Source of the DNA: Antennarius striatus
Taxonomy: Eukaryota; Chordata; Actinopteri; Lophiiformes; Antennariidae
Length of the DNA stretch: 64,000 nt
Assembly: GCF_040054535.1 (NCBI RefSeq)
Contig: NC_090787.1
Span: 16,737,501 to 16,801,500, forward strand
Reading direction: 5' to 3'
In this document: piece after piece, positions 13,901 to 28,800 of the stretch
Position numbering within the stretch: position 1 is the first letter of the stretch
Layout of the letters: every line of letters begins with the position of its first letter
Program-made: the position numbers and the translations under genes
Notes under the pieces: generated by a model
Database searches by the model: none
What the model was told of the DNA's origin: nothing
What the model saw: only the letters and a program-made list of their open reading frames with translations

Positions 13901-16900
13901 ATAGACGTAAACTCGCACTGACAAGTGATAGGTCCAATCACAGCCTGCAGAGGCAAGGGAGTGTTAACACTAGCCAGACCAGACCAGTTCATGGTGTAAT
14001 GACTCAAATAAGATTCCAGCAGAAATAAAATGATCATTAAAACAATTTAGCATAACCCTTAATTTCAGCGTAGTGGTTGCTTGATTCCTTCATGGTGTCT
14101 TTCTGCAAAGATCAGGTTGTTGTGACCAGAATTTCAAAAACATTCTTTGAAAAACAATGAAGTCACTACATGTGGTGCAAAGGGTTGTTCACAGAACACA
14201 AACAACCTCTGACTGATGCTCAATAGCACATCTGCAAGACCTTTTCCACTTGTGGTTTTGTTAGTCACTGCACGTACCAGGAGAAACTCTACAAGTAAAA
14301 CAGGTTATATACTGCTGAAACATTTGTGTACTTGAAGAGATGATTTTTGCTTCTGCTGCTCTTTACAGTGGACCAGATCTATCACCTGGCATCTCCAGCA
14401 TCTCCTCCCAACTACATGTACAATCCTATCAAAACACTCAAGACCAACACTATCGGCACACTTAACATGCTAGGTGAGTACAGGAAGTACACAATGCTAG
14501 TCATGTAAGGGTAGGACAACAATATGCAAGTCATGTAACCTTTATCATTTAAATGTAAATTTCAATGTTCTAGAAAACAGTGGATTGTTACAGACTCATT
14601 ACATTTTTGCTTTGATCTGTGGATAAATATTCAGCATTTTTAAAACTCTATTATTTTTTGTTGTGTATTTTTAGGTCTGGCCAAACGTGTTGGTGCCAGA
14701 CTCCTGCTGGCTTCTACATCTGAGGTTTATGGAGGTAAGAAAGAGTTCAACCAATCATCTGAAAGAATTCTTTACCTAACCAGATTAAAGTGGTATTTCT
14801 GCATTACAGTTGTTCTATAAATAAAGGTTTGCCTTACTGGACGTTCAGTTCGCAGACTACATGGACGTGTTGTGACATTATGTACGAATTTGAATTTCTG
14901 TGTTCCATATTGTAATGTCGTTAAAACACAGTTTAGATTGCTGCAGCACAGATCATTAGTCATGTGTTAAAACATGCCCAGTATTACTATTCCTTTACTG
15001 AATTATCTGTTTTTTTGTGTATTTGCATCAGTCACTGGGTAACAAGTGTAACGTTTGTTGCATGCTTAGCCTTGTAATAGCAGAGTGTTCACAATAAATC
15101 ACTGCTCGCACTCACCCGAAGTTTTTGTGAAATGCTAAACAATTTTAGTCTGAAACTACAGAAGTGTTTCATCGTCAGAACCAATCAGAGCGCATCATTA
15201 AAAGGAGTATGGCAGCGTAATGAGTGTCTTCTATCACACACTCAAATCGGTTTTTCCTGTAATCGTTTGAGTGCTAAACAATTTTCTATATTGAGTGCTA
15301 AGTAGTTGTTTTCTGGACTTACTGTGAATATGCGCTTTCCTTCAGATCAATCTCATCTGTTGCTCTTTGCAGAAAACTGAATCTTACATGTAAATGAAGT
15401 ATCTATGATGTTTGTGTCTCAGATCCAGAAGTTCACCCGCAGAACGAGGAGTACTGGGGCCATGTGAACCCGATCGGTCCTCGAGCATGCTATGATGAGG
15501 GGAAACGTGTAGCAGAAACCATGTGCTATGCCTACATGAAACAGGTACCATTAAGCCCTCCCACACACACATTTGATAGATTAATCATGATTATCACTTT
15601 ATGACAGAAATCTAATACTAGAAATACTTTGAAATCAATCACAAAAATACAACAACAAAAAATCAATGATGTAAATGAATGATTCTATGTACAGAGTATT
15701 TCACTGGGGGAGGGATAAAGCTGGTTTAGGTGTCACTGCTTTATCATCTTGTGATTATCTACAGACTTGAAACATCAGACTCTTAGCTTTTTTGTGTCGT
15801 AACTATTACACTTTGAACATAATTTTACAGTGAAATGTGGTTGATTTTCTTTAAGGAGATCTCCACGCAACATGCAGCCTATCTGAAGTTCAATAGAGCA
15901 AGTTATAACTGGAAATTAACAATAGTTTTTGACATTTTTGGTGTAATATGCTGCAGGTGCATGTTTTATTTTTTTCATCAGGTCTCAGAAGTTATTTCTC
16001 CGTGATTTTATGTTGTCTGTAAGCACACATCAGTGACTCCTGTGGAAATGGTCCGAGTTCGACGACCAAAGCTTGAAACATGATATCACTGAACGTGTTA
16101 TTGTTATATACATTATATAATTTCATTTTCCTCTGAGCATCCACGTTCATGAGACTTTTTGGGTTTTTTCCCCCTGTGATTACTTGACTGACACCGGCCT
16201 TTGATGATTAGATATGATTGACTCCCCTTGCCTTTCCTCCAGGCAGGTGATATTTATTTATCTGCCTTGTTTCTTTCTCAGCTGCTCATTATTTTTTTTC
16301 ACACCTACTGAGAGAATTCTTGCCATTGGTCGTGTTTCAAATCTTAACTGTCACTCTTTTGTACTGATAGATGAGATTATCACACATCTACTGCCAAGTC
16401 ATGTAATCGAAATTCATTAACATTTGAAACTAGTATGCTCTGGGTGAAAAGTATGTCTTTCGAGGTTCTGAGACACCAAGCAAACATTCTAAATATGGAA
16501 AACTGTGAATCATGTAGCTTGTGATTGAAAGGTGATTCAATGGTTTTATGCAACCTCTTTTTTTGAGAGAGAGAGAGAGAGAGCTAGCTAGCTCGCTCTA
16601 TATAAAGCACTCAGCATTTGATTGCGCTTCCTGCTTCTCACTTGTTATCAGACAAAGTAGAACATTTTCTTCAGGTGAATAACTTTGGATTTGTTCAATT
16701 TTGGGACCTTCAATATTTTTATTTCTGTCATTTTGAACTTGAGTTAATTTCCCCTCCACTTTGCAGCCAAAATCCCTGAAGGGAAATTAAGAATCCACTC
16801 ATCGACACAGGTTAATAGGTTAATGCATATATAGTGTGTACAGGCCCAATGTAGCCACAAGAGGACACAAGCCAGTGTCTTATTGTGCCGGTCCCAAGCC

Positions 16901-19900
16901 CGGATAAATACAGAGGGTTGCGTCAGGAAGGGCATCCGCTTAAAAATTTTGCCAAATCAAAGATGCGAATCAAACCTATGATTTCCATACCGGATCGGTC
17001 GAGGCCCGGGTTAACAACGACCGCCATCGGCGCTGTTGACCTACAGGGCGCCGGTGGAAATTGGATTACTGTTGGTCGAAGAAGGAGAGGAGGAAAGTGC
17101 GTTCGCACGAAGAAAGAGAAAAGGAACACCAAGAGTATAGGACTAAGAGTAGGGACGTTGAATGTTGGAACTATGACAGGAAAAGGTAGAGAGTTGGTTG
17201 ACATGATGCAGAGAAGGAAGGTAGACATACTGTGTGTCCAGGAGACCAGGTGGAAAGGTAGTAAGGCTAGAAGTTTAGGAGCAGGGTTCAAGTTGTTCTA
17301 TCATGGTGTAGATAGGAAGAGAAATGGAGTAGGAGTTATCTTGAAGGAGGAGTTTGTTAGGAATGTCCTGGAGGTAAAAAGAGTGTCGGATAGAGTGATG
17401 AGTCTGAAGCTAGAAATCGAAGGTGTGATGTTCAATGTTGTTAGCGGGTATGCTCCACAGGTAGGATGTGAGCTGGAGGAGAAGGAGAAATTCTGGTCGG
17501 ACTTTGATGAAATGATGCAGAGCATGCCTAGAAGTGAGAGAGTTGTCATTGGAGCAGACTTCAATGGACACGTTGGTGCAGGAAACAGAGGTGATGAGGA
17601 GGTGATGGGCACGTTTGGTATCCAGGAGAGGAACGCAGAAGGACAGATGGTAGTTGACTTTGCAAAAAGGATGGAAATGGCTGTAGTGAATACTTTCTTC
17701 CAGAAGAGGCAGGAACATAGAGTGACCTATAAGAGTGGTGGTAGGAGCACACAGGTAGACTACATCTTGTGTAGACGGTGTAACCTGAAAGAGATCAGTG
17801 ACCGTAAAGTAGTGGTAGGTGAGAGCGTAGCCAAACAGCATAGGATGGTGCTGTGTAGGATGACTCTGGTGGTGAGGAAGATGAAGAGGGCAAAGGCAGA
17901 GCAGAAGACGAAATGGTGGAAGCTGAAAAAGGAAGAGTGTTGCAGGACTTTTAGGAAGGAGTTAAGACAGGCTCTGGGTGGCAAGGAGGTGCTTCCAGAT
18001 GACTGGACAACTACAGCTAATGTGATCAGGGAGACAGGTAGGAGAGTACTTGGTGTGTCATCTGGAAGGAAAGTAGATAAGGAGACTTGGTGGTGGAATG
18101 AGGAGGTACAGGAGTGTATACAGAGAAAGAGGTTAGTCAAGAGGAAGTGGGACACTGAGAGGACTGAGGAGAGTAGACAGGAGTACAGGGAGATGCAGCG
18201 TAAGGTGAAGGTAGAGGTAGCAAAGGCCAAACAAGAAGCTTATGAGGACTTGTATGCTAGGTTGGACAGTAAGGAGGGAGAGACTGATCTATACCGGTTG
18301 GCAAGACAGAGAGATAGAGATGGGAAGGATGTGCAGCAGGTTAGGGTGATTAAGGATAGGGATGGAAGTCTATTGACAGGTGCCAGTAGTGTGATGGGAA
18401 GATGGAAAGAGTACTTTGAAGAGATGACTGTTGAAAATGAGAGAGAACAAAGACTAGAAGAGGTGACTGTTGTGGACCTGGAAGTAGCAAAGATTAGTCA
18501 GGATGAAGTGAGGAGGGCACTGAAGAGGATGAAGAGTGGAAAGCCAGTCGGTCCTGATGATATACCTGTAGAGGTATGGAAGTGTCTAGGAGAGGTAGCA
18601 GTAGAGTTTCTGACTGAGTTGTTCAACAGGATCTTAGATAGTGAGAAGATGCCTGAGGAATGGAGGAGAAGTGTGCTGGTGCCCATTTTTAAGAACAAGG
18701 GAGATGTGCAGAGTTGTGGCAACTACAGAGGAATAAAGCTGATGAGCCATACAATGAAGTTATGGGAGAGAGTAGTGGAAGCTAGACTAAGGGCAGAAGT
18801 GAACATTTGTGAGCAGCAGTATGGTTTCATGCCAAAAAAGAGTACTACAGATGCAGTATTTGCGTTGAGGATGTTGATAGAGAAGTATAGAGAAGGCCAG
18901 AGGGAGCTGCATTGTGTTTTTGTAGATCTGGAGAAAGCTTACGACAGGGTGCCCAGAGAGGAACTGTGGTATTGTATGAGGAAGTCTGGAGTGGCAGAGA
19001 AGTATGTTAGAGCGGTGCAGGACATGTATGAGGACTGTAAGACAGTGGTGAGGTGTGCTGTAGGTGTGACAGAGGAGTTCAAGGTGGAGGTGGGACTGCA
19101 TCAGGGATCAGCTCTGAGCCCCTTCTTGTTCGCTATGGTGATGGACAGGCTGACAGACGAGGTTAGACAGGAATCTCCATGGACTAAGATGTTTGCAGAT
19201 GACATTGTGATCTGCGGTGAGAGCAGGGAACAGGTGGAGGAGAAGCTAGAGAGGTGGAGGTTTGTCCTGGAAAGGAGAGGAATGAAGGTTAGCCGCAGTA
19301 AGACAGAGTACATGTGTGTGAATGAGAGGAACCCAAGTGGAAGAGTGAGGTTACAGGGAGAAGAGATCAAGAAGGTGGAGGATTTTAAGTACTTAGGCTC
19401 AACAGTCCAGAGCAATGGAGAGTGTGGAAAAGAGGTGAAGAAGCGTGTCCAGGCAGGATGGAACGGGTGGAGGAAAGTGTCAGGTGTGATGTGTGATAGA
19501 AGAGTTTCAGCTAAAATGAAAGGAAAGGTGTACAAAACTGTGGTGAGACCAGCGATGTTGTTTGGTCTAGAGACAGTGTCACTGAGGAAAAGACAGGAGA
19601 CAGAGCTGGCGGTAGCAGAGATGAAGATGCTGAGGTTTTCTCTGGGAGTGACCAGGAAGGATAGGATCAGGAATGAGTACATCAGAGGGACAGCACATGT
19701 TAGAGGTTTTGGAGATAAAGTCAGAGAGGCCAGACTGAGATGGTTTGGACATGTCCAGAGGAGAGATAGTGAACATGTTGGTAGACGGATGTTGAGTTTT
19801 GAACTGCCAGGCAGGAGGCCTAGAGGAAGACCAAAGAGGAGGTTTATGGATGTAGTGAGGGAAGACATGAAGGTAGTTGGTGTGAGAGAAGAGGATTCAA

Positions 19901-20005
19901 AGGACAGGGCTAGATGGAGGAAATTGATTCGCTGTGGCGACCCCTGAAGGGAAAAGCCGAAAGGAAAAGAAGAAGAAGAAGTGTGTACAGGCCCGTAAAA
20001 CACGC

Positions 20006-20043
<38 letters not shown>

Positions 20044-22834
20044 GGCTTGTAGGCATGCAGGCGGCTTCTTCATGGTACATTCCAAAGTGACTGGGCGGGA
20101 GCGGTAATCGAACTGTTGATCTTGAAATACTGGACGACCCGCTCTACCGCTGAGTAGTTGCCGCCCCAACAAATCTGCAATTAATTGCAGATTTAAGAAT
20201 TCTGTGACTCACTGCTACCGACAGGTTAACAAAAGTGGAGATCAAAAGAAGCTCTGACTCAGCAGTTACTCAAAGCAGACATGCCCTTAATTATCTGTAA
20301 CCTTAAACCTTCATGTTGTCCTGGCAAGCAATCTAAAATGATCACCTTGTACAGTTGTCCTGAATGCCTAAGTAGCTTTTGTTGCTTACTCAAAACAGAT
20401 TTATTTCTGCCATAAAATGGGGCGTAATAAAATAAGACAAGGTCAGATGTGTCCAACAATCATATCCACATCTACATCAGATAAAAGGCACACACTAATA
20501 ATAATAATTATAATAATTATAATTATAATAATTATAATTATAATAATAATTATAATAATAATTATAATAATAATAACAATAAATATCATCTGATCAACAA
20601 GCTAGAGGATAGACGACCATGGAGCTTTGAGAGAAAGGAAAGGATATTTGAAACCCCGGCTCCTGCTCAAGGGAACTCCGGACACAGGTTTACCATAAAC
20701 CAGCCTGAAGACTGATGCTGACGGCCCCTTATTAACTGTTGGTTTGCTGATTTGTATCTTTGTACAGTTACTTAACCAAACCACACAGAGATATCATGGT
20801 GTAGGAGGCTCTCTACTCCTGCATGATAAAATATTTTCTGCATTTCTGACTCACATCAAAGTTTTTGAGCCTCCCTAGAGCAGACTTCATCAACATGAAC
20901 AATCTACAGTAATTTATTATTAATTCAGATGCTTGGGTACAACCTGTTCGTGTAGACGTGGATGTCCGCTGTGAGGGTGATCCCAGACACCCTCTCCTCT
21001 GCTTTTTCGTATGAGAATAAGAGGACTTTCTCACACCACTGCACAAAATGATTACTTCGACTTATGCGTCCGAACGTTGGGAGTCAGTTCCATCAGAAAA
21101 TGTAAGATTTGTAGTGTGGCTGATGTATTCATTCTGTTAAAGAGTGAACATAGATGACCTGGCATCCTCCTATCACGCTCCAGCTATGATGGTGCCAGAT
21201 TCAGAGCTGTAAGGTGTTAAATGGGGTATTCAAATTCCCACACAGTAGGCACTGGCCTTCAGATTCTCCATTGTTTGGCAAGTGTCTAGTACTCAATGTA
21301 CAGTGATACTGATTGCATTGTCTGTAAAAATTGACTTTTTTTCCCTATATGAATCACACAAAGCCAACTGCTTGTGGATCAGACTGAGCTGGATTGGTTT
21401 TCAGTCTTCATGTTTATTGACAGTAAAACCAACAGGAGGATCTCTGCAGAGTAACAACATTGCTAACCACACTGAAAACACACTCAGAGTGAGCGCTCAT
21501 AGAGCAAGTACATTTCCGGTCAACCTTTAATAAATGACAGAATCGATTGTCCTTCAGTCAGGCAAGCGTATCTGAGTACAGGTGGAGGCTTCCCGCCCCG
21601 GCTGATGTTTCACAAGTTCAAGTCCGCACAGATTCTCCTGGGGGCTGAAGTTGTGTTCTGTTCTTTTTTCGAGCGGGTCTTGCGGTTTTCATTTTGCTGA
21701 TAGGTGGAGATGAAACTCCCACTCCTTTGTTTCCAGCTGTCAGTGTGGCGACAATAATGTCTTCTTCCCTCTGCGCCGCTCCTCAGACACCAAATCAGTA
21801 TTTAAGAAAAGATGTTTCTGTCAAAAAAATATACATTACCTTATTTCCTTTTATACCGATAGTATAAATATAAGTAAAATAATTACAGCTACAAAAGAAA
21901 TTACCCATACAGCTACGTTGAAAGTTTTTGCTGTTTATGTACTGATTTACTGTTTATTCTCCTGGGGAATTCCAGCCAAGGAAATCCTCACACATGTTCA
22001 TTTCCACATCTTGTGGCAGATATCTCTACCGGTGAGGGGTTTGGTCAGCCATCAGATGTAAATCTAAACGTTAATGTGTTTTTGTTGTGTGTTGTGTCTT
22101 TACCTCTGTGGCCCTGTGGTTGCTCTACAATGTGAAATATGTTGATCTCGTGTCATTATGACATAGTATATGCAAATGCAAATGGGAACAAAAACCTTTG
22201 CAGTGAGAGACTGCAACATCCCACGACACCCCTGAATTCATAATTTTACCCTGACCTACTTGCATAGGTGAAAGATCAAAGCTAGTGCTCTGACCTACTT
22301 TCATAGATCAAAGCAGTAGCTTTGATCCACAGTCTTACTCACACTGGCCTTCTCCCTCGTCTTTCTATTTTATTCATTTCCTGAGTGTACAAAAGTTAAA
22401 ATTTGACCTTGACCCATTTTTCTCAAGGTCATTGTCTCATTTTCATCCCCTTCGCTGCCTGAGAAATCTGCTTTTTGTTTAACCTTTCTGTCTGCAACGG
22501 TTGCAAAGGTATTTGGTGGACTAACGGACGGACGAATGGACTAACGGACAAATGGACGGACACACAAACGCTGACAATTACAATACATCACCGCTTTGAA
22601 ACGGGATGTAAAAAATACACATAATCATGGTAGCTGCCTGCAGAGCAACATGCAATACAATGTTTGTCGACAGCTACTTGGTAGTTGTCTTTTTTATCAA
22701 GAACTCGTCTTCGACAAACTGCTTCATGCCGATTCGTCTGGTTGTCCCGGTGTTATCCTGCTCACTTATCTGTGAAGACTCAGTGTGTGCATACGTTTGC
22801 CCATGCACACATGTTCCAATTTTTACATGGGGCG

Positions 22835-22878
<44 letters not shown>

Positions 22879-25800
22879 AACCGTCCAAGACCTCTTCATC
22901 ATGTTGTCCTCATTGTGTCCTTGGTCTTCACCATATCGAATATATTTGCAAGTTGATTCCATTGAATTTCATGTTCCGCATTTCCAGGGGAGAATTCTGC
23001 ATAGATCCTCATGTTTTTATTCATGTTATGTGACCTGTGCCCCATATGAAGTAGTATTTATTGATGCAATGAGGCTGGTTATGAAGGCCTGGGATTTTAT
23101 AAAGGGAGCGTTCTGTATCCGTGTGATGACTGTGAGTATCCATAACATAGTTTGCCTCATTAGTTTTCTGCTGTAGAGGTTTTCAAGAGAGCTTTGTGTC
23201 ATACTGTCCTGGATGAAGCGATTTAATATATGCTGATATTCATAGACAATGAATTTAATACAGCAGATATAACAATGAATCGTCTGTATAGCAAATGACT
23301 AAATGTTGGGGACTGTGAGATACAAAGTGAAGCTGTTCCCTTTACATTTAGCACCATACAGACAAGTTGTTTGTCGTTTCCTGTTTCTTGTCAAATGCAA
23401 GTTGGTTAAAGCAAAAGGAAATCCAACATCCTATAAATCTAATGTATGGGGAAATATTTAGGTGACCTCCATGCAAATAGGAAACTTAATCCAGAATGAT
23501 TAATAGGAAGAGTAAAATCAATTGAGGGTTGTTCCACAATAAATGGCATTAAAGTTGAGCGATAAGGGAGAGGGCTGCTACATAAAGTTGAGCGATAAGG
23601 GAGAGGGCTGCTACAGCCCAGATGGAAGTACACGTTTGACTTTTTGAATTTCATAATCAAGTGAGAGATCAGCTTCCAGTGAAATCATAATATTTTTGAA
23701 TGAAGTGTCTGAGGAAGGACGATCTGGTTCAAGGTGAAGGTCTCTATCTGTGTTCATTGTGCAGCTGTTTTACTGAAGAACTAAATTTGTTTAAGAAAAA
23801 AAAGGGTTTAAAAGATTAACTAAAATAAATAAAATAAAAGATTAACTTTGTGATTGACTGTCTGGCCTTGGATGATGTTCCAGCGTAGTCGAAAAATAAA
23901 TCCAATGTGTTGCTTTGCTCTTATTTGTTGCACGAAGCAGATCTTTTATCTTGACTCACAATTGCAGTTTTCAGTCAGATTAAATTTTGTGTCTTTCAAA
24001 TGAACATTGCACCTCTACTTGCCAGCATCTTTTATAGATTCATGCACATAAGATTTTATACTTTTCCAAGGGGGCGACATTTTTTGTATAAAAATATGTT
24101 TGTTTGCTCAAAGAAAAAAAGTGTTTAACTTCATATAGAACTACAAAACCTCATAGTTCCTTTCAAATGAAACATCAGAACGAGATAATGAAGAAAGAAA
24201 GTGATGCTAAGCAACCACAGAGCTGATTAGAGATCAGTGACTTACCTTCGTTTTGTCTTTTCTCACAGGAAGGAGTAGAGGTCAGAGTGGCAAGAATATT
24301 CAACACGTTTGGCTCCCGAATGCACATGAATGATGGACGTGTTGTCAGCAACTTCATCTTACAGGCTCTGCAGGGAGAACCTCTAACGGTATGTTTCTTG
24401 TTAATTTTTTTTGAGTAGGGGAATTATCACTGTATTTATCTGCGTCTCAAACAAGAATATAAAACATTGCACACTGCAAGGTTTTATTTCCCAATTTTCC
24501 TTATCTGGATGCAGGTCTGATTTAATTATATAGATGTATGGAATATTGAAGATGAGGTTAAGAGCAATTGATTTCAATGCACATAAGTGACTGATAAGAT
24601 GAAGGAAATTACTGATTAATGCTGTGTTGGCCTTCAAAATTAAATTTAATCAAACATAAGTAATTAGACTCATAATAAAAAGTACATATTAATGTATGCT
24701 AACATATTCACCTGCAGTACAAACCTCATGCAGAAGTGATGGTTTTCTGTTGCAGGTGTATGGCACCGGTTCCCAGACGAGAGCCTTTCAGTATGTAAGG
24801 TAGGATTGCTGAATGAATGAATGTCATTCTGGGATGTTTCTGAAATGCTTCATGCTTGTTTCCAATCCAACCAAAAACCTTAAGCTCTTGATATCCATCT
24901 GCCAGTTAGATAATCATCCAATGACACAATTCACAATGAATTGTCTTCCATCCTCTTTTAAGTGAAGCTCACAGTAAAGGCAGTTACTTTTTCTCCCTGT
25001 GCTTGAAGTGTATCGAAGGTATGTAGGGATTGTGATGCGTTCAAGGACCTGTGAGCCTGGGTTAAGGCGGAGGGCACTTTTTAAAAATTGGACTTTGATG
25101 TTTATTTTTAAATACCAACATTAGCATATCTTCCTGAGAGAAAAGAGCAGAAATATGTGTACACAGCAGGTCAAAAATAATATTAATTGGATTTCCTGCA
25201 GTGGCATTAATTTGATCAGTTTGAAGACGGCAGATCAAACATTTTGGGATCTCTTATCTCTGAAAGCGTTCACCTGAAGCTCTGACCTTCTGTCGTAACA
25301 CACAGCGAGAAGCGAAGGTCTTCAGGTGAGCTGGCTTTAGGTGAAACTGTCAGAAATTTGGAATGACTGATGAAACTGTTCAGGACTGAAGATGCTGAAG
25401 GCTTTCCATCCCACTCACTCACCTGCTTTTTCTCTTCTTTTTTTTTTTTTTTTTAATGTTGATGACTGAGAATTAATTCACCCACCAATGCCCCTGAGCA
25501 GTAATCACTAAGATGTGGCCTTCCACAGCAGAAAAGATGTTGTTAGAAGGTGATTTCTTCTGACTTGAGCAAAAAAAAGAAAAAAAAAAATGAATTTAAG
25601 ATTCTGCATTTTTTAATGTAGTAGATCAAATTAGCGTCTTTCCATTCCACACCGTCCTCTGAATGTTAGACCGTAATCAGCCTCCAAAACATTTGTCTTG
25701 TCAGGACTCTTTCTGCGACAAACTTGTTTTTTAAAAGCACAGAAAAAAATGTACATTCTAAGTATAGCCTGTGACAACAGCCTTACAAGTGTCAGGCTCT

Positions 25801-28800
25801 GCTCATACATTATTCTACACAATGAAGCTCAAACGGTCAACTGTAGGAACAAGAAGAAAAGAATGTATGACAGATCAGGGACGTAAACTATAAAACAGAT
25901 TATCGGGGGGGGACCTTCACAATCACAAATTCAAACTGAAAAATAGAAATTTTATTATCTGCACCAAGGAGGTCATTGTTGTTTTACTGGCCTTGGTTTA
26001 TCTCTAGCCTGTCCATCAGGACCACTCAGAAACTTCTGAAAAGACTTTATTTAAATTTTTGTTTTTCTTACCTGGATCTTAGCGTTCGAAGGATTCAGCG
26101 CCGGGTAGGCCAGTTAAAGATTAATTTCGTCTAACTTCATGGATAATGAATACAATACCGATAACTTTGGAAGTCGTGGTGAAGGATGGAGGGAATACTG
26201 GAGACTGAGCTGCCATGGTTTGAGCTTTTTAATGTGTATTAAATCATAAAATGTTCATATGAATGTAAGGGCAAGATATTTATTAGATTTATTCAGCCAA
26301 AGATTTTTTTCTTTGACGCTGTGAAAGAAATGAAGTTAAATTTGTAAAGCTGATTGCAAAACTGCGGCATTGGTTCCTTTTTATGTTTGTTTGTTAGTGT
26401 AGATACAGTACGTGCTTTATTTGATATTAAAGAATGTTCTGTGAGATGGGCAGAGGATAGAATCTAAAAGGCTCCAGAACCTGTTAGATGGCTGCAGGAG
26501 AAGCAGGTTGTTGTTTTTTTGTTTTTTTTTACATTTATTACACATAATAAATAACTATTCTCTGTCAGTGGTGGTGAATTGGTTTCTCATAAAAAGACTC
26601 ATCTATTTAGAAGTGGATAAGGAAATAAGATATTTGAATGCAAAGATAACATATTTCTATAGGTCCAACTGTGATTCACTATTAAGTGCAAATACCCAGA
26701 TAAGAGAGTTCCACTTCTCTGTGGGTTTGCCACTGCTTTCATCTGTATGGATTTATTCACATTTACAGAAGAACATGTAGTGCTGGAAGATAAAGAAAGG
26801 CAGCAGAGAAACGTGGGATTGTCCAAAGGTTTTTAAAGATAGTGGACAAGCACGCTAACGTTTTGAGGACTTTCCTGACAAGGAACGAGAACAGACAGGT
26901 TTTTGTCATGAAAAGTCTTATAAATAAGCAAGCAGAAGGTTTGTGATTTGTTTTAAAATATAAACATTACATGAACAAGTAATCCTTTTCAAGGACCATC
27001 CTTGACCTCATTTTCCTGCACGCGGTCAATCGAAATGTTTTCCAGCTTCTTGAACATGTAGATCAGTGTTCCTGGAGCTGGCTCTTCCAGAAGGCTCCCA
27101 CCCAGAGACACGGATTTCATCTTTCAGAGGGAGGAAACAAGATTGTTGTAGGGTTTTTAACAAATGATCATGTTTAGGTGAACACGACCACTTTAAGTGT
27201 TTTTAACAGTGTTTCCACAGCTTGATAAGTGATAAACAGATCATTCTGATAAACAGAATTTAAGCCAGAATCCATTATTTTTAACCATCAGTTTTATTAC
27301 AGTACTCGTTATTTATGCCATTATATCTATTTTTTATTCATACTTATATGTATATCTATTATATATCCTTTTTGTAAAAGTGTTTTCAGCAGTTTATATT
27401 CACATTTATTCTTTTTTGCTCATATTAGATGCAATTTGTGACGCTTTTGATGCGTCAATACGCAGAGAGATGTTTGTTATTTACCACCCTCATTTATCAA
27501 AAATAACACAGACAAATGGATCTCTCAGTAGAAACATTCTGTGCAGGAATGCAAATTTGACATTTGGGATGAAGTTGTTCTGATAAGGATAGGGTGCAGT
27601 GGTTTAGAACAAACCTGCGGGAGAGGTAGCACATAATCACTTTCATTAATGAATGTGCGTACGCTGCAGCGTCCCCCATGCAAACAATAGAAATCGCCTC
27701 TTTGAATGTCTCTGCTTCTGTTTGATTTACTCTGCAGTGACCTGGTGAACGGCCTGGTGTTGTTGATGAACAGTAACATCAGCAGCCCCGTCAATCTGGT
27801 GAGTCCATCACCCCAACCCCCCCCGCGACAGACTGAAAAAGAACATCACTTCAACACAAGCAGAACATTTTTTAATCTAGCATCTGTCTCTGTTTGACGC
27901 TGATGTGACGGAGGCTCTGAAATGTGTTTTCACAGGGGAACCCAGAAGAACACACCATACTGGAGTTCGCTCGCCTCATCAAAAGCCTCGTCGGTAAGAC
28001 GACAGCTTGATCTCAGTGTTGGTGAATCTTTATCCTCGTGAAGTCACTATTAAGGTGGAATCGTGCTGCTGGTTCTCCATATATGACCACCTTAACACAC
28101 ATTCAGCTACTCTCATATCATAGTCATCATATTTACACTTCCCCATTTACTGTCAGCAGTTAGAGGTCACTAAATTTGCTTTTCTGTAAATGTTTAATTT
28201 GGACTATGCCATTTTTAAAAAAAAAAAAAATTTTTTTAAATTTGTTTAATTCTCTTGAAACTTATATGACCAAAAAGCAGCCGGCCCAAAATGACCAATG
28301 AAAGCTGTGGTTCTGTAATGCAGTAACGCCCCCACCGGAACCTTGTCCAGCTTTCTTCTGGGTTTATCTCCACATCCTGACCCAGAAGCATCAACCTCTT
28401 CTCCATTCTATTAAACCATCGATGTTCTGTGATCTCTGGCTGCATTAATGGACCAGGGTCAATAACAAATGTTCTTTCTCTCATTTACTTGGGACTGTCC
28501 CTGGTACGATTGTGTGCCCCTCCCCACACAAACAGTGAGCAGAAGTCAGATCCAGTTCCTTCCGGAGGCTCAGGATGACCCACAAAGGAGGAAACCTGAC
28601 ATCCGGAAGGCCAAGATGATGCTCGGCTGGGAGCCGGTGGTACGTGACACACTGACACACCACAGACTCGGCTTTTGTTCACAACCTGTACCTCAAAACT
28701 ACTTCAGACAGCCGTATGCCAGTCAAATCATCTCATCCAGAAGTACTGGGTCCAATATTTTATTTAATATACAGAAAAATCACAGAAAAAAATACCAAAT

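Noticed and set aside
16885..16962. GTG start for the RTE ORF
   Set aside because: The frame is open from 16885, but GTG is not a usual eukaryotic start. The first in-frame ATG at 16963 is preferred, although RTE elements may use unconventional initiation.
19101..20039. 312-codon open frame on the minus strand
   Set aside because: It is antisense to the RTE ORF and extends into the CA microsatellite. Its composition is explained by the sense coding strand, which has all the domain motifs.
20042..20170. Possible genuine tRNA gene
   Set aside because: The A box is disrupted and the acceptor stem cannot pair. The sequence continues into a SINE body next to a CA repeat.
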